A stretch of 64,000 nt of DNA from an uncultured Bacteroidota bacterium (GCA_903824665.1 CAIJXT010000011.1:186001-250000); one strand, 5' to 3'; counted from the stretch's first letter, positions 1-9,022 are shown. A program made the numbers and translations. The notes: generated by a model not told the origin, from the sequence alone.

Positions 1-171
1 TGTCTGCCAGCCCAGGCCGCCACCTGCATGGGCTTCGGCCCACCCCGACGGAATAGCGGGTACAGCAGTGGTTTCAAAATTCTGGCTGTAAAAAATAGTC
101 TGGGCCTGCGCGACAAAACCAGATATGCAAAAAGCGGCCAATGAGAGCAAGAAATTCTTCATATAATTCAT
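1..171 (-). CDS. Secreted protein, choice-of-anchor J-like N-terminus (partial, runs off left edge)
   Basis: Only the first 57 codons are in the window. They encode a signal peptide (Met-Lys-Asn-Phe followed by a hydrophobic stretch ending Ala-Gln-Ala-Gln) and then a stretch of the form NFE..VP.IPSGW....GGLGW. That pattern is typical of the start of cleaved-adhesin or choice-of-anchor J beta-sandwich domains, which are common in T9SS-secreted Bacteroidota proteins. The family assignment is inference from this short pattern. Translation could begin at the ATG at 171 or at the in-frame ATG at 162; the second gives a more classical signal peptide. The gene is divergent from the TonB receptor at 417. 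Confidence 0.6.
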   Translation of the reverse strand, partial: MNYMKNFLLSLAAFCISGFVAQAQTIFYSQNFETTAVPAIPSGWAEAHAGGGLGWQT

Positions 172-324
172 CTTGAGAAACAATTGAAAAACAGGTAAGA
201 CCGTACGAATAGAACGAAGGTTTGCCGGTGTTGGAATTAAATTTCGGATTCAAATTTTTAAGCGATAATTTTTTGTTTCTGGTTAATAAAATTCATTTTG
301 ACGAAACTCCATTTTTGCCAAAAA

Positions 325-357
325 GGGTGATTTTTGCTCCATTTGGACAAATCACCC
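325..357. promoter_or_regulatory. 9-bp perfect inverted repeat upstream of the TonB receptor
   Basis: GGGTGATTT at 325-333 is repeated as AAATCACCC at 349-357 with a 15-nt spacer. It lies about 34 bp upstream of the TAnnTTTG box that precedes the receptor gene. It is not followed by a T-run and no gene ends here, so an operator is more likely than a terminator. The role is inference. Confidence 0.4.
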
Positions 358-390
358 GACGTGGGTCATGACGCAGCTATTTGTCGTCGA

Positions 391-398
391 TACATTTG
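391..398 (+). promoter_or_regulatory. Bacteroidota -7 box (TACATTTG) for the TonB receptor
   Basis: Exact match to TAnnTTTG, 18 nt before the ATG at 417, giving a short leader. No convincing -33 element was identified. Confidence 0.5.
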
Positions 399-416
399 GT
401 GTTCAAACTTTAGTAA

Positions 417-2843
417 ATGCGACAGTTGGTCTATTATGTGTGTTTCCTTTGCTTTCCGGTATTATTGGCAACCCGTACAAATGCGGCAAATCTGAGTGGG
501 AAAGTGGTTTCTGCCACCGGGCAGCCGCTCGATGGCGTAAACGTGATGTTGTTGCGGGAACAAGACAGCGCTTTTGTGCATGCTGCTGTATCTTCTTCAA
601 CAGGGCATTTCGATATTTTGGGGCTGGCGCCAGGGCGATACCTGTTGCGGTGCTCACTTATCGGTTATGCGCAGCAGTCGCCCGGTATCGTGGTTGCTGG
701 TGATGATGATATTCGGTACCCAGACATAGTAATGGTGAAGCAATCCCATTCGCTCGGTGACGTTAACGTAACAGCCCAAAAGCCACTGATAGAGGTTAAG
801 GCTGACAAACTGATCGTAAACGTAGAGAATAGTATTGTTAACACGGGCTCGTCGGTATTCGAAGTTATTAGCAGGTCGCCGGGAGTGATGGTTGACCAGA
901 ATGACAGGATAACCCTGAAAGGACGACCGGGTGTAACGATAATGATCGATGGTAAAATAATACCGATAGCTGGAGGGGATCTGGCAAACATGCTGAAAGG
1001 AATGCAATCGGCCAGTATCGAACGGATTGAGCTCATTTCAAATCCCGGTGCAAGGTATGATGCCGCCGGAAGTGCGGGTATCATAAATATCGTGACTAAA
1101 AAAGGTAAAAAAGCCGGACTAAATGGTTCGCTGAATGCGAGCTATGGGCAGGGTGTATACCTTAAGGCAAACGCCGGCGGTAGTATGAACTACCGGGCCG
1201 GCAAACTGGCGCTGAATTTGAATTTTAATTCGGGTGAAAGAAGAGGGTTCAGTCATCTGAATATACAAAGGCAATTTTATGTCAATAACGAACTGAAGAC
1301 GAGTTATGACCAAAGTAATAACACCTACTTTCCGGTTTTCAACCACACCGGAGGGCTTGGCATCGATTATAATATATCGAAGAAAGTCACCGTTGGTGTG
1401 TCTGGTTCAGGTAATAGTACCCGTTTCCGTCCGGCGGGCAGCAACACCTCAAGAGTAGATAGCGGAAACACAACGACTTTTTTTACTACCGCAATTACAT
1501 CCAAAGATGTATGGTTCAACCAGACAATGAATGGGTATCTAAAGTATGACATAGATAGCAACGGAAGTGCATTGTCAATAGACGTGGACTATGCGCGGTA
1601 TTCGACCAAAACGAACCAATTGTACACAACCGGATATTATGATGCAAGCTATCTGCGGTTTATGCCAGATTACCTGCTGTTTGGCGATTTAAGTGGCATT
1701 ACACAAATCAGGGCTGTAAAAGCAGACTATACGAAAGTAATAGCGAGTAAAGGAAAAATTGAAGCAGGTGCCAAGACCAGTTTTGTGACATCTGATAATA
1801 TGCCTTTGTTTTACGATAGAAGCAATGGCGCAGATATGCAGGATACCGGGAAAAGCAATCACTTTGTATATGGAGAAAATATTAATGCAGGCTATATCAA
1901 TACATCGCGAGACTGGCAAAAGTGGAGTGTACAAATAGGCGTGCGTGCAGAGCATACTCATGCAACGGGAGATCAGAAAATAACCGGAAAGCGGTTTAAC
2001 AGAGATTATCTGCAGATTTTCCCAAGTCTTGCACTACAATGGCATGCAAACGACAGACACGAAATTGGAGCGACGCTCAGCAGAAGAATTGACCGGCCTG
2101 GTTATAATCAGTTGAACTCGTTCAAATATTATCTGGACCCCACAAACTATCGGATGGGTAATCCGTACCTTAACCCAACGCTTACTTATGCGGTGGAGGT
2201 GGCGCATACTTTCAGGCAAAAATTTCTGACAACATTTACCGCCAGCAGCGCCACAAACGTGATTACAGAAACCCTTGAGGCTGACGAAGTATACCCCAAC
2301 ATCAGCAGGCAAACAGATAAAAATCTGGCGAGCATGCACTATTTCGGAGTCAGTGTTGCGTATCCTATACAGTTAACAAAATGGTGGCAACAAATTGTGA
2401 ATGCAAATATTTACTATAATCGCTTTATTGGGGATATTGCGAATACGCAGCTTCATAAAGGTATGACGGCATACGATGTTAATGCAACCACAAGTATCGT
2501 CCTTTCCAGGAGTCTGTCTGTAGAGTTTAGTGCCGTAGGACAATCGGCTGCGGTACTTGGATATTACGATATGATACCTGTTTGGTTTGCTAATTTCGGT
2601 GCACAAAAAAAGCTATTCGATGGTAAGGCAACATTAAAAGTAGCCTTTACAGACCTGTTTTATTCTAATCAGCCTGGTGCCACGATTGCCTTTAGGAATT
2701 TCAGGGAAGTGTGGTCTTACAGGAGAGATTCACGGGCCTGCTTTTTTACTTTTGTATACCGTTTCGGTAAACAAAACAGCCCAGTAAAACGGCATAGCAG
2801 CGGAGCGGAAGAAGAAAAACGCAGGGTAAGCGGAGGCGGATAG
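417..2843 (+). CDS. TonB-dependent receptor / outer membrane beta-barrel family protein
   Basis: An 808-residue outer membrane protein. After a signal peptide (about residues 1-23) comes a carboxypeptidase-regulatory-like beta-sandwich (LSGKVVSATGQPLDGVNVML..., about 25-105). A plug-like domain follows (about 110-230), including the SIERIELISNPGARYDAAGSAGIINIVTKK segment typical of plugs. The rest is a large beta-barrel rich in aromatic and Asn/Thr strands. This order matches the OMP_b-brl_3 receptors of Bacteroidota, which lack a SusD partner. No SusD gene is adjacent, so the substrate is unknown; TonB-driven uptake of a siderophore, peptide or other small ligand is the family-level expectation. 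The C-terminus ends in a short basic Ser/Gly tail rather than the usual aromatic residue. The shorter reading frame at 368-703 is an out-of-frame overlap. Confidence 0.88.
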   Translation: MRQLVYYVCFLCFPVLLATRTNAANLSGKVVSATGQPLDGVNVMLLREQDSAFVHAAVSSSTGHFDILGLAPGRYLLRCSLIGYAQQSPGIVVAGDDDIRYPDIVMVKQSHSLGDVNVTAQKPLIEVKADKLIVNVENSIVNTGSSVFEVISRSPGVMVDQNDRITLKGRPGVTIMIDGKIIPIAGGDLANMLKGMQSASIERIELISNPGARYDAAGSAGIINIVTKKGKKAGLNGSLNASYGQGVYLKANAGGSMNYRAGKLALNLNFNSGERRGFSHLNIQRQFYVNNELKTSYDQSNNTYFPVFNHTGGLGIDYNISKKVTVGVSGSGNSTRFRPAGSNTSRVDSGNTTTFFTTAITSKDVWFNQTMNGYLKYDIDSNGSALSIDVDYARYSTKTNQLYTTGYYDASYLRFMPDYLLFGDLSGITQIRAVKADYTKVIASKGKIEAGAKTSFVTSDNMPLFYDRSNGADMQDTGKSNHFVYGENINAGYINTSRDWQKWSVQIGVRAEHTHATGDQKITGKRFNRDYLQIFPSLALQWHANDRHEIGATLSRRIDRPGYNQLNSFKYYLDPTNYRMGNPYLNPTLTYAVEVAHTFRQKFLTTFTASSATNVITETLEADEVYPNISRQTDKNLASMHYFGVSVAYPIQLTKWWQQIVNANIYYNRFIGDIANTQLHKGMTAYDVNATTSIVLSRSLSVEFSAVGQSAAVLGYYDMIPVWFANFGAQKKLFDGKATLKVAFTDLFYSNQPGATIAFRNFREVWSYRRDSRACFFTFVYRFGKQNSPVKRHSSGAEEEKRRVSGGG

Positions 2844-2911
2844 CAAATGTCACGTAACACCATATTCACGATGTGTATGGAGATTGACGGTGAAAATCAG
2901 GCTTATTCTGT

Positions 2912-2919
2912 TACATTTG
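2912..2919 (+). promoter_or_regulatory. -7 box (TACATTTG) for the PfkB kinase
   Basis: Exact TAnnTTTG match 19 nt upstream of the ATG at 2939. Confidence 0.5.
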
Positions 2920-2938
2920 CGTCAAATTTTAAAAATCT

Positions 2939-3862
2939 ATGTCATTACTGATAGTAGGCACAATGGCGTTCGACGCGCTGGAAACCCCGTTTGGGAAAGT
3001 AGACCGTATTATAGGCGGGTCTGGTACTTATGCTGCTCTGGCGGCGTCAAATTTTACTAAGCCGATCAACATGGTGTCAATTGTTGGTGGTGATTTCCCC
3101 AAAGAAGATATTGCTGCACTGGAGTCAAGAGGCGTGTCGTTTGATGGTCTTGAAATTGTAGCCGATGAGAAGAGCTTTTTCTGGAGCGGTAAGTACCATC
3201 TGGACATGAATACCCGCGATACTTTGGTTACTGACCTGAATGTACTGGCACGATTCAATCCTATAGTACCGGAAAGCTACCAGGGAGCAGATTTTATGAT
3301 GCTTGGCAACCTTTCGCCGGCGGTACAGATAAGTGCATTGAAGCAGTTGCACAAGCGCCCGAAACTGGTGATCATGGATACTATGAATTTCTGGATGGAT
3401 GTGGCTATGCCTGAACTACAGGAAGCACTGCAAATGGTAGACCTGCTGATGGTGAATGATAGTGAAGCACGGCAACTCAGCGGCGAATATTCGCTTGTGA
3501 AAGCTGCTAAAAAGATTCAGAAAATGGGTCCGAAATACCTGATCATCAAAAAGGGAGAGCATGGTGCGCTGCTGTTTTATGAAGACAGGATATTCTCGGC
3601 ACCTGCACTGCCGCTGGAAGATGTTTTTGACCCAACGGGCGCTGGAGATACGTTTGCAGGTGGTTTTATAGGTTATCTGGATCGCATTAACGACATCTCG
3701 TTCGAGAGCATGAAGGCCGCTATCATAATGGGGTCTGCTCTTGCTTCGTTTTGCGTTGAAAAATTCGGACCACAACGGTTGATGGAAATAACTCCTGAAG
3801 AAATTGAAGCCCGTGTGAATGAATTCATCATGCTGTCTAATTTCGAGGTACGTGCGAAATAA
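2939..3862 (+). CDS. PfkB-family carbohydrate/nucleoside kinase
   Basis: A 307-residue ribokinase-fold enzyme that would phosphorylate a sugar or nucleoside hydroxyl with ATP. The N-terminal half carries the GGSGTYAALAASNF segment, which corresponds to PfkB signature 1. Near residue 231 there is the anion-hole and catalytic motif DPTGAGDTFAGGF; Asp237 is the expected catalytic base. The length is normal for the family. The first residues (LIVGTMAFDALETPFGKVDRIIGGSGTYAA) resemble the adenosine-kinase/PfkB subgroup widespread in Bacteroidota rather than a defined fructokinase or ribokinase, so the substrate is left open. The gene stands alone between its own -7 box and a strong terminator. Confidence 0.88.
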   Translation: MSLLIVGTMAFDALETPFGKVDRIIGGSGTYAALAASNFTKPINMVSIVGGDFPKEDIAALESRGVSFDGLEIVADEKSFFWSGKYHLDMNTRDTLVTDLNVLARFNPIVPESYQGADFMMLGNLSPAVQISALKQLHKRPKLVIMDTMNFWMDVAMPELQEALQMVDLLMVNDSEARQLSGEYSLVKAAKKIQKMGPKYLIIKKGEHGALLFYEDRIFSAPALPLEDVFDPTGAGDTFAGGFIGYLDRINDISFESMKAAIIMGSALASFCVEKFGPQRLMEITPEEIEARVNEFIMLSNFEVRAK

Positions 3863-3892
3863 CAAGTAGTTCTGAATGTCTTATAAAAAGAG

Positions 3893-3921
3893 CTCCCGGT
3901 AAACCCGGGAGTTTTTTTTTT
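3893..3921 (+). terminator. Rho-independent terminator after the PfkB kinase
   Basis: CTCCCGG / CCGGGAG hairpin with a short loop followed by an unbroken run of about ten T. Confidence 0.9.
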
Positions 3922-4061
3922 GCTTACCCCAAAGCAGTTTTGTGTCGTGCACCAACATCCAGTAATGGTTGTTGCCTCGACGGGCACTGTTGTTTATTCT
4001 GCTGAAAAACAGGCGTTTAATTTAACAATGGTGTACCAACATGTGCAATAGTTTATTTCTA

Positions 4062-4069
4062 TACCTTTG
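4062..4069 (+). promoter_or_regulatory. -7 box (TACCTTTG) for the LolA-like gene
   Basis: Exact TAnnTTTG match 26 nt before the ATG at 4096. Confidence 0.5.
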
Positions 4070-4095
4070 TCTGCTAACTTTTCAAACAACTGAAA

Positions 4096-4842
4096 ATGAG
4101 ATCAATTTCCTTATCGCTGCTGGCATGTGCAATACTGTCGGTACCAGCGAGTAAAGTTACCGCCCAGACCGGCGATGAAATAATAGCCAAACATATAGAT
4201 GCTATAGGTGGCGAAAAGAACTGGGACAAAATTGTCTCTATGAAAAAGGTAGGGTCAGTAACTATACAGGGTATGGAAATATCTATGACCAATACGATAG
4301 TGCACAACAAGGGTCTGCGGATGGATATTTCGGTGATGGGTATGGATGGCTATGTGATACTTACACCCAAAGCAGGCTGGATGTATATGCCAATGCAACC
4401 CGGAATGGACAAGGTGACACCTATGCCTGAAGACCAGTTGAAAACTGCCGCCGACCAGTTGAACATCAAAAGAGCACTGCTGGCTGACAAATCAATAATT
4501 GCAAAAGCTGTTTTCGCAGGCAAAGACACAATAGATAACATCCCATGCCTGAAAGTAAATGTGACCGGGAAAGACGGCGCAGAACAAACAGCCTATTTTG
4601 ATGCTGCCAACTACAACATGATCCGTTCTGAAAACAAGGTTAAAGTAAAGGACGAAGAGCAGGAGGTAGCGATGAGTTTCAGTAATTTTCAGAAACAGGC
4701 TGAGGGAATAACCATACCTATGACTGAAACAAATCCGGCATTTGGTGGAGATATTGTTTACAAATCTGTAGAGATCAATAAGCCTGTAAGTGACGAGGCT
4801 TTTAAACCTACCGAGCCTAAGAAAACAGAAGCAGGCAAGTAA
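4096..4842 (+). CDS. LolA-like outer membrane lipoprotein-sorting family protein
   Basis: A 248-residue periplasmic protein with a signal peptide (about residues 1-23, ending VTAQ). The mature part starts GDEIIAKHIDAIGGEKNWDKI, a typical opening of the Bacteroidota LolA-like proteins. It then alternates beta strands of the kind that form the open half-barrel of LolA/LolB folds. The C-terminus is Lys/Glu-rich. Family members bind lipids or lipoproteins in the periplasm, but this protein is not part of a recognisable lol operon and its cargo is unknown. It has its own promoter box and stands alone. Confidence 0.65.
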   Translation: MRSISLSLLACAILSVPASKVTAQTGDEIIAKHIDAIGGEKNWDKIVSMKKVGSVTIQGMEISMTNTIVHNKGLRMDISVMGMDGYVILTPKAGWMYMPMQPGMDKVTPMPEDQLKTAADQLNIKRALLADKSIIAKAVFAGKDTIDNIPCLKVNVTGKDGAEQTAYFDAANYNMIRSENKVKVKDEEQEVAMSFSNFQKQAEGITIPMTETNPAFGGDIVYKSVEINKPVSDEAFKPTEPKKTEAGK

Positions 4843-4961
4843 ACAGCTAAGTAAACAGGTATCCTACTCATATATTGATGTTAAATACGCAGCATAACAG
4901 CCATTAATTTTATAAATTCCCTGCGAATTGTTATTTTCGCATTCTAATTTTTATACACTAA

Positions 4962-6167
4962 ATGTTACAGACAGATTATATACATGTGCCTTATGGCAGA
5001 ACAGTACATGGGGAGGATGAAGTAGAAGCAGTTGTAAAAGTACTGCGGACCTCTACCCAGATGGGTAAGAATGTGCGTGAGATGGAAGAACGCATATCTT
5101 CATTATATGACAAGAAATACGGTATTATGGTCAACAGCGGATCATCAGCGTTGTACCTTGCTGCTGATCTGATGAACTATGAAGAGGGTAGTGAGATTAT
5201 TACTCCTGCCCTGACGTTCTCTACAACCGTAGCGCCAATCGTAAAAAAGGGATGGGTTCCGGCTTTCATTGATGTGGAAGAAGGCACCTACAATCTGGAT
5301 GCTAATAAAGTGGAGGAAATGATCACGCCAAAGACAAAGGCAATGATCATACCCAACCTTATGGGCAACCTTCCCGATTGGGCACAACTGAGAGCTATTG
5401 CTGATAAACATAATTTGTTTGTACTGGAAGATTCTGCCGATACACTGGGTGCAGAAATAGGCGGCGCATCATCTGGCCGTTTTACTGACATGAGTACGAC
5501 AAGCTTTTACGGATCGCACATTATCAACTGTGCGGGCAATGGTGGAATGCTGTGTGTGAATACTCCGGAATTTTATGACCGTGGTCGTTTGTTGCGCAGC
5601 TGGGGTCGTAGTTCGTCATTGTTTGTTGAGTCTGAGAAGATTGAAAACCGCTTCAATGTAGAAGTAGACGGTATACCTTACGATGCTAAATTCGTATTTG
5701 AAGAGCCGGGCTATAACATTGAGCCATCAGAAATGGGTGCTGCATTTGGTATTGTTCAGTTGAATAAACTCGCACACAATATTGATACACGTACAGCCAA
5801 CTACAATCGCATGCGTGAATTCTTCACTCAGTATGAAGAGTTTTTCATTCTGCCAAAGCAGTTGCCCGATTCGCGTACCGGTTGGTTGGCCTATTCGTCC
5901 ACCATTCGCGAAACCGCTCCATTCATCCGCCGTGATTTGCAGATATTCCTGGAAAAACGCAATATTCAGACCCGTACGGTATTTACCGGAAATATCCTTC
6001 GTCAGCCTGGATTCAAGAACGTAGCCCATAAAGCTGCGCAGGGTGGATACCCAGAAGCAGACAAGGTAATGCGCGGTGGTATGCTGCTGGCTTGCCACCA
6101 TGGTCTGAGCGAAGAACAAATTGCTCATATCATGGAGAGTGTTACCGTCTTTATGAAAAATATATAG
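4962..6167 (+). CDS. DegT/DnrJ/EryC1 aminotransferase-fold enzyme with His in place of the PLP lysine
   Basis: A 401-residue fold-type I PLP protein of the nucleotide-sugar aminotransferase family. Family landmarks are NSGSSALYLA (phosphate binding, about residue 58), ITPALTFSTTV (about 80-90) and the PLP-ring Asp in LEDSADTLGA (about 155). In ordinary members the Schiff-base Lys follows SF(H/Y)xx. Here the sequence is SFYGSH followed by a GNGG turn, so His186 (codon 5517-5519) sits at the Lys position. In known enzymes that swap defines the 3-dehydratases: RfbH/E1, which acts on CDP-4-keto-6-deoxyglucose, and ColD, which acts on GDP-4-keto-6-deoxymannose. I therefore infer deoxygenation at C3 of a nucleotide-activated 4-keto sugar rather than transamination. 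No other sugar-pathway genes are adjacent. TATTTTCG at 4932 is a one-mismatch promoter box. Confidence 0.82.
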   Translation: MLQTDYIHVPYGRTVHGEDEVEAVVKVLRTSTQMGKNVREMEERISSLYDKKYGIMVNSGSSALYLAADLMNYEEGSEIITPALTFSTTVAPIVKKGWVPAFIDVEEGTYNLDANKVEEMITPKTKAMIIPNLMGNLPDWAQLRAIADKHNLFVLEDSADTLGAEIGGASSGRFTDMSTTSFYGSHIINCAGNGGMLCVNTPEFYDRGRLLRSWGRSSSLFVESEKIENRFNVEVDGIPYDAKFVFEEPGYNIEPSEMGAAFGIVQLNKLAHNIDTRTANYNRMREFFTQYEEFFILPKQLPDSRTGWLAYSSTIRETAPFIRRDLQIFLEKRNIQTRTVFTGNILRQPGFKNVAHKAAQGGYPEADKVMRGGMLLACHHGLSEEQIAHIMESVTVFMKNI

Positions 6168-6170
6168 TGA

Positions 6171-6551
6171 ATGTTTGTAATTATATTACTTGTTTATCTC
6201 GCGTTCAGAAATAGTGCAAGGGCCAAAGCGAAGGGTCTGAATGGAATTTTGTGGGCGGGCATAACAGTACTGTCGTTCTTCACTACACTTTTCATAGGGT
6301 GCATGATTGTTGTGTTCAACTTTTGTGCAGATAAAGTAAATCTGGATTTGCTAGCTTCAACCGATCCGGAAACCCGGGCGATGGTGACCAAACAGCTTGC
6401 AGATGCGCTGAATTCGAATCCACTGCACAGCTTTACCATTGAATTATTTGGTATTGGCGGGTACTTGCTTATCCGGTACATACTGGATAGAAAACCAGAA
6501 AAAAAGCAGCCTGAAGTGCATTGGACGGATCGCCTTGGCGAAAACAGGTAA
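6171..6551 (+). CDS. Small integral membrane protein, unknown function
   Basis: A 126-residue protein with hydrophobic segments at about residues 1-11, 26-50 and 86-103, and a charged C-terminal tail ending DRLGENR. The ATG lies 3 nt after the stop of the aminotransferase-like gene, and both are followed by a shared hairpin, so they are probably co-transcribed and translationally linked. The family was not recognised. The position suggests a role in the same envelope or polysaccharide process, which is inference only. Confidence 0.6.
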   Translation: MFVIILLVYLAFRNSARAKAKGLNGILWAGITVLSFFTTLFIGCMIVVFNFCADKVNLDLLASTDPETRAMVTKQLADALNSNPLHSFTIELFGIGGYLLIRYILDRKPEKKQPEVHWTDRLGENR

Positions 6552-6580
6552 TTGCAATAAACCAAACGATAAAATTGTAA

Positions 6581-6619
6581 AAATGGGTTTCAATCGTATG
6601 CATTGAAACCCATTTTCAT
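6581..6619 (+). terminator. Probable terminator of the aminotransferase/membrane-protein unit
   Basis: Perfect 14-bp stem (AAATGGGTTTCAAT / ATTGAAACCCATTT) with a 7-nt loop, followed by a T-rich but interrupted tail. Confidence 0.7.
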
Positions 6620-6734
6620 TTCAGTGGATCAGAGATTTCAATATTATTTGAATCACAGCTCTTTTTCTGTAAATCAGAGAATCGTTAAAAAAATACAAAG
6701 CGACAGGAAAGGGCAAAAAAAACGGTAATTGCAT

Positions 6735-6742
6735 TACATTTG
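6735..6742 (+). promoter_or_regulatory. -7 box (TACATTTG) overlapping the first possible start of the PBP
   Basis: Exact TAnnTTTG match. Its last three bases are the TTG that is the earliest possible start of the penicillin-binding protein. If the box is used, transcription would start near 6749, which is a second in-frame TTG. Confidence 0.45.
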
Positions 6743-9022
6743 CATAGCTTGAAAACACCCCCCAAACATACTGCCTCCAAATCCGGCAACACAAAGCGCA
6801 ACATCCGCCGGCTGTGGCTGACTTTCATATTTATGCTTGTGTTTTTTGTGCTGCTTATTGTCAGCATAGAGAACGGACTGGTAGGTTACATGCCCTCACT
6901 GGCTGAGCTGGAGAATCCTCAAAGCGCCGTTTCGTCTGAGGTATTTGCCGCGGATGGCACGATTCTGGGCAGGTATTATGTACTGGACAGGTCGAACAGC
7001 AAATACCATGAAATTTCGCCCAACATCGTTAAGGCTTTGCTGGCAACGGAAGATGTGCGGTTTTATGACCACGCAGGTATTGACCCTGTAGCCACGATCG
7101 CGATTCCATTTTATGTGCTCCTGCACAAGAAAAGAGGTTCTTCCACAATCACCCAACAGCTTGCCAAAAACCTGTTTCCCAGAAAAAGCGGGTCAACTTT
7201 GTCATTGCCGTTCATGAAGCTAAAAGAGTGGGTGCTGGCAGTAAAACTGGAACGCAATCTGACAAAAAATGAAATTATTACTTTGTACCTCAACACTGTG
7301 CCATTTGGAGACAATGTGTATGGTATAAAGAATGCATCGATGACGTTTTACAACAAGATGCCCGATAGTATAGCAATAGATGAAGCAGCAGTACTGGTTG
7401 GAATGCTGAAAGGCAATACTATTTACAACCCGAGGACCAGACCCAAGCGTGCACGCGAACGCAGAAATGTGGTGCTGGAGCAAATGTACAAGAGTAACTA
7501 TATAACCGAAGCCCAGCTGGCAACGTTGAAAGCACAGGAAACACCGCTAGACTATCATAAAATTGATTATCATGATGGGATAGCACCCTATTTCAGGCAA
7601 GTGGTAGAGCAGTATGTAAAGAATGCGATTAAAGATCTGACCAAGCCTGACGGAACGCCCTACGATATCTATAAGGACGGTCTGAAGATATATACTACCA
7701 TTGATATGCGCATGCAGCGCTATGCCGAGGAAGCGGTGCAGGAACATCTTACAGACCTGCAAAAGCAGTTTCTGGCGCAACCGGGTTATGTGGATGGCAG
7801 TATCTGGAAAAGAAAAGGAAATGTGCAGAATATTCTGATGAATGCCATAAAATCATCAGACCGTTATCAGATGCTGCGCAATCAGGACATGACGGAAGAG
7901 AAGGCGATTGCAGCAATGCGAAAGCCAATCAAAATGAAGATTTTTGCGTGGAATAAGGGACGTACCAAGGATACAGTGATGAGTCCTATTGATTCGATCA
8001 AGTACATGAAGCTATTTCTTCAGGCAGGCTTTATGGCTATGGATCCATTTACCGGAGAGGTGCGTGCGTGGGTTGGCGGTATTGACCATAACTTCTTCAT
8101 GTATGATCACGTGAACATTAACACCAAGCGGCAGGTAGGTTCTACGATCAAGCCATTACTCTATTCTTTTGCTATCGATAACGGTTTTTCGCCATGCGGG
8201 ATACTCTCTACAGCACCGCAGGAATTCCCTACACTGCCGGAGCCATACGATGCCGGTGGGTCTGATGAAGGAGATATTCCTATGAAAACCGCACTTGCAA
8301 AATCTATCAACAATGCTGCGTTGTATATTCTGAAGCAGGTAGGTATAGAGCCATTTGTAGACTTTGCCCATAAATGTGGAGTGAGCAGCCGTATGGATCC
8401 TGTGCCTTCTGTAGCACTTGGTGTGTCAGATGTTTCGTTGTACGAAATGCTGGGTGCTTATAGCATGTTTCCAAATGGTGGCATGCATACGGATCCGTTC
8501 TTTCTGGTTAAAATTGAGGACAAAAATGGAATGCCGATCAAGAATTTTGCAGCCAAGCAAAAAGAACTGATCAACAAGAATACAGCCTTTAAGATGGTGA
8601 AGATGATGCGTGGTGTTGTGAATGCGGGAACAGGCGGCAGGCTCCGTTACCGGTACGGAATACACAACGATGTAGCCGGTAAAACTGGTACTACCAACAA
8701 TCAGGCAGATGCATGGTTTATAGGTTATACACCACAATTGCTGGCGGGTGTATGGGTGGGGTGCGACGACAGAGAGTTCAGATTCCGGAGTGAGCGACTT
8801 GGACAGGGTGCTGCGGCTGCCCTGCCTATCTGGGCCTACTTCATGAAACGGGTATATGCTGATCCGAAAACCGGAATACTGCCCAATAAGACTTTTGACC
8901 AACCGGAGGGATTTGATGATTGTGAAGCAGAGCCTACATTCATAGATGCGGTAACAGAGCCAGCACCGGATGTGGATGTGGAAGAAAAGGTTGCTCCAGT
9001 TGAGGATGATGTTTACAGGTAG
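6740..9022 (+). CDS. Class A penicillin-binding protein (transglycosylase/transpeptidase, PBP1A type)
   Basis: About 760 residues: a short basic cytoplasmic tail, one membrane anchor (about residues 25-45), a GT51 transglycosylase and a transpeptidase. Glycosyltransferase motifs are ATEDVRFYDHAG (catalytic Glu104), GSSTITQQLAKN and the KLKEWVLAVKLERNLTK segment. The transpeptidase has Ser468 in GSTIKP (SxxK), SIN in AKSINNAA and Lys648 in KTGTT. All catalytic residues are present, so both activities are expected in peptidoglycan synthesis. The start is uncertain. The first ATG falls inside the membrane anchor, so a TTG must be used: 6740 (overlaps the promoter box) or 6749. The C-terminal tail is acidic (DVDVEEKVAPVEDDV). 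Residue numbers count from 6740. Confidence 0.93.
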   Translation: MHSLKTPPKHTASKSGNTKRNIRRLWLTFIFMLVFFVLLIVSIENGLVGYMPSLAELENPQSAVSSEVFAADGTILGRYYVLDRSNSKYHEISPNIVKALLATEDVRFYDHAGIDPVATIAIPFYVLLHKKRGSSTITQQLAKNLFPRKSGSTLSLPFMKLKEWVLAVKLERNLTKNEIITLYLNTVPFGDNVYGIKNASMTFYNKMPDSIAIDEAAVLVGMLKGNTIYNPRTRPKRARERRNVVLEQMYKSNYITEAQLATLKAQETPLDYHKIDYHDGIAPYFRQVVEQYVKNAIKDLTKPDGTPYDIYKDGLKIYTTIDMRMQRYAEEAVQEHLTDLQKQFLAQPGYVDGSIWKRKGNVQNILMNAIKSSDRYQMLRNQDMTEEKAIAAMRKPIKMKIFAWNKGRTKDTVMSPIDSIKYMKLFLQAGFMAMDPFTGEVRAWVGGIDHNFFMYDHVNINTKRQVGSTIKPLLYSFAIDNGFSPCGILSTAPQEFPTLPEPYDAGGSDEGDIPMKTALAKSINNAALYILKQVGIEPFVDFAHKCGVSSRMDPVPSVALGVSDVSLYEMLGAYSMFPNGGMHTDPFFLVKIEDKNGMPIKNFAAKQKELINKNTAFKMVKMMRGVVNAGTGGRLRYRYGIHNDVAGKTGTTNNQADAWFIGYTPQLLAGVWVGCDDREFRFRSERLGQGAAAALPIWAYFMKRVYADPKTGILPNKTFDQPEGFDDCEAEPTFIDAVTEPAPDVDVEEKVAPVEDDVYR

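Noticed and set aside
368..703. 111-residue open frame overlapping the TonB receptor start
   Set aside because: It lies out of frame within the receptor's signal and regulatory domain, has no recognisable features and is Arg/Cys-rich, as expected for a shifted frame.
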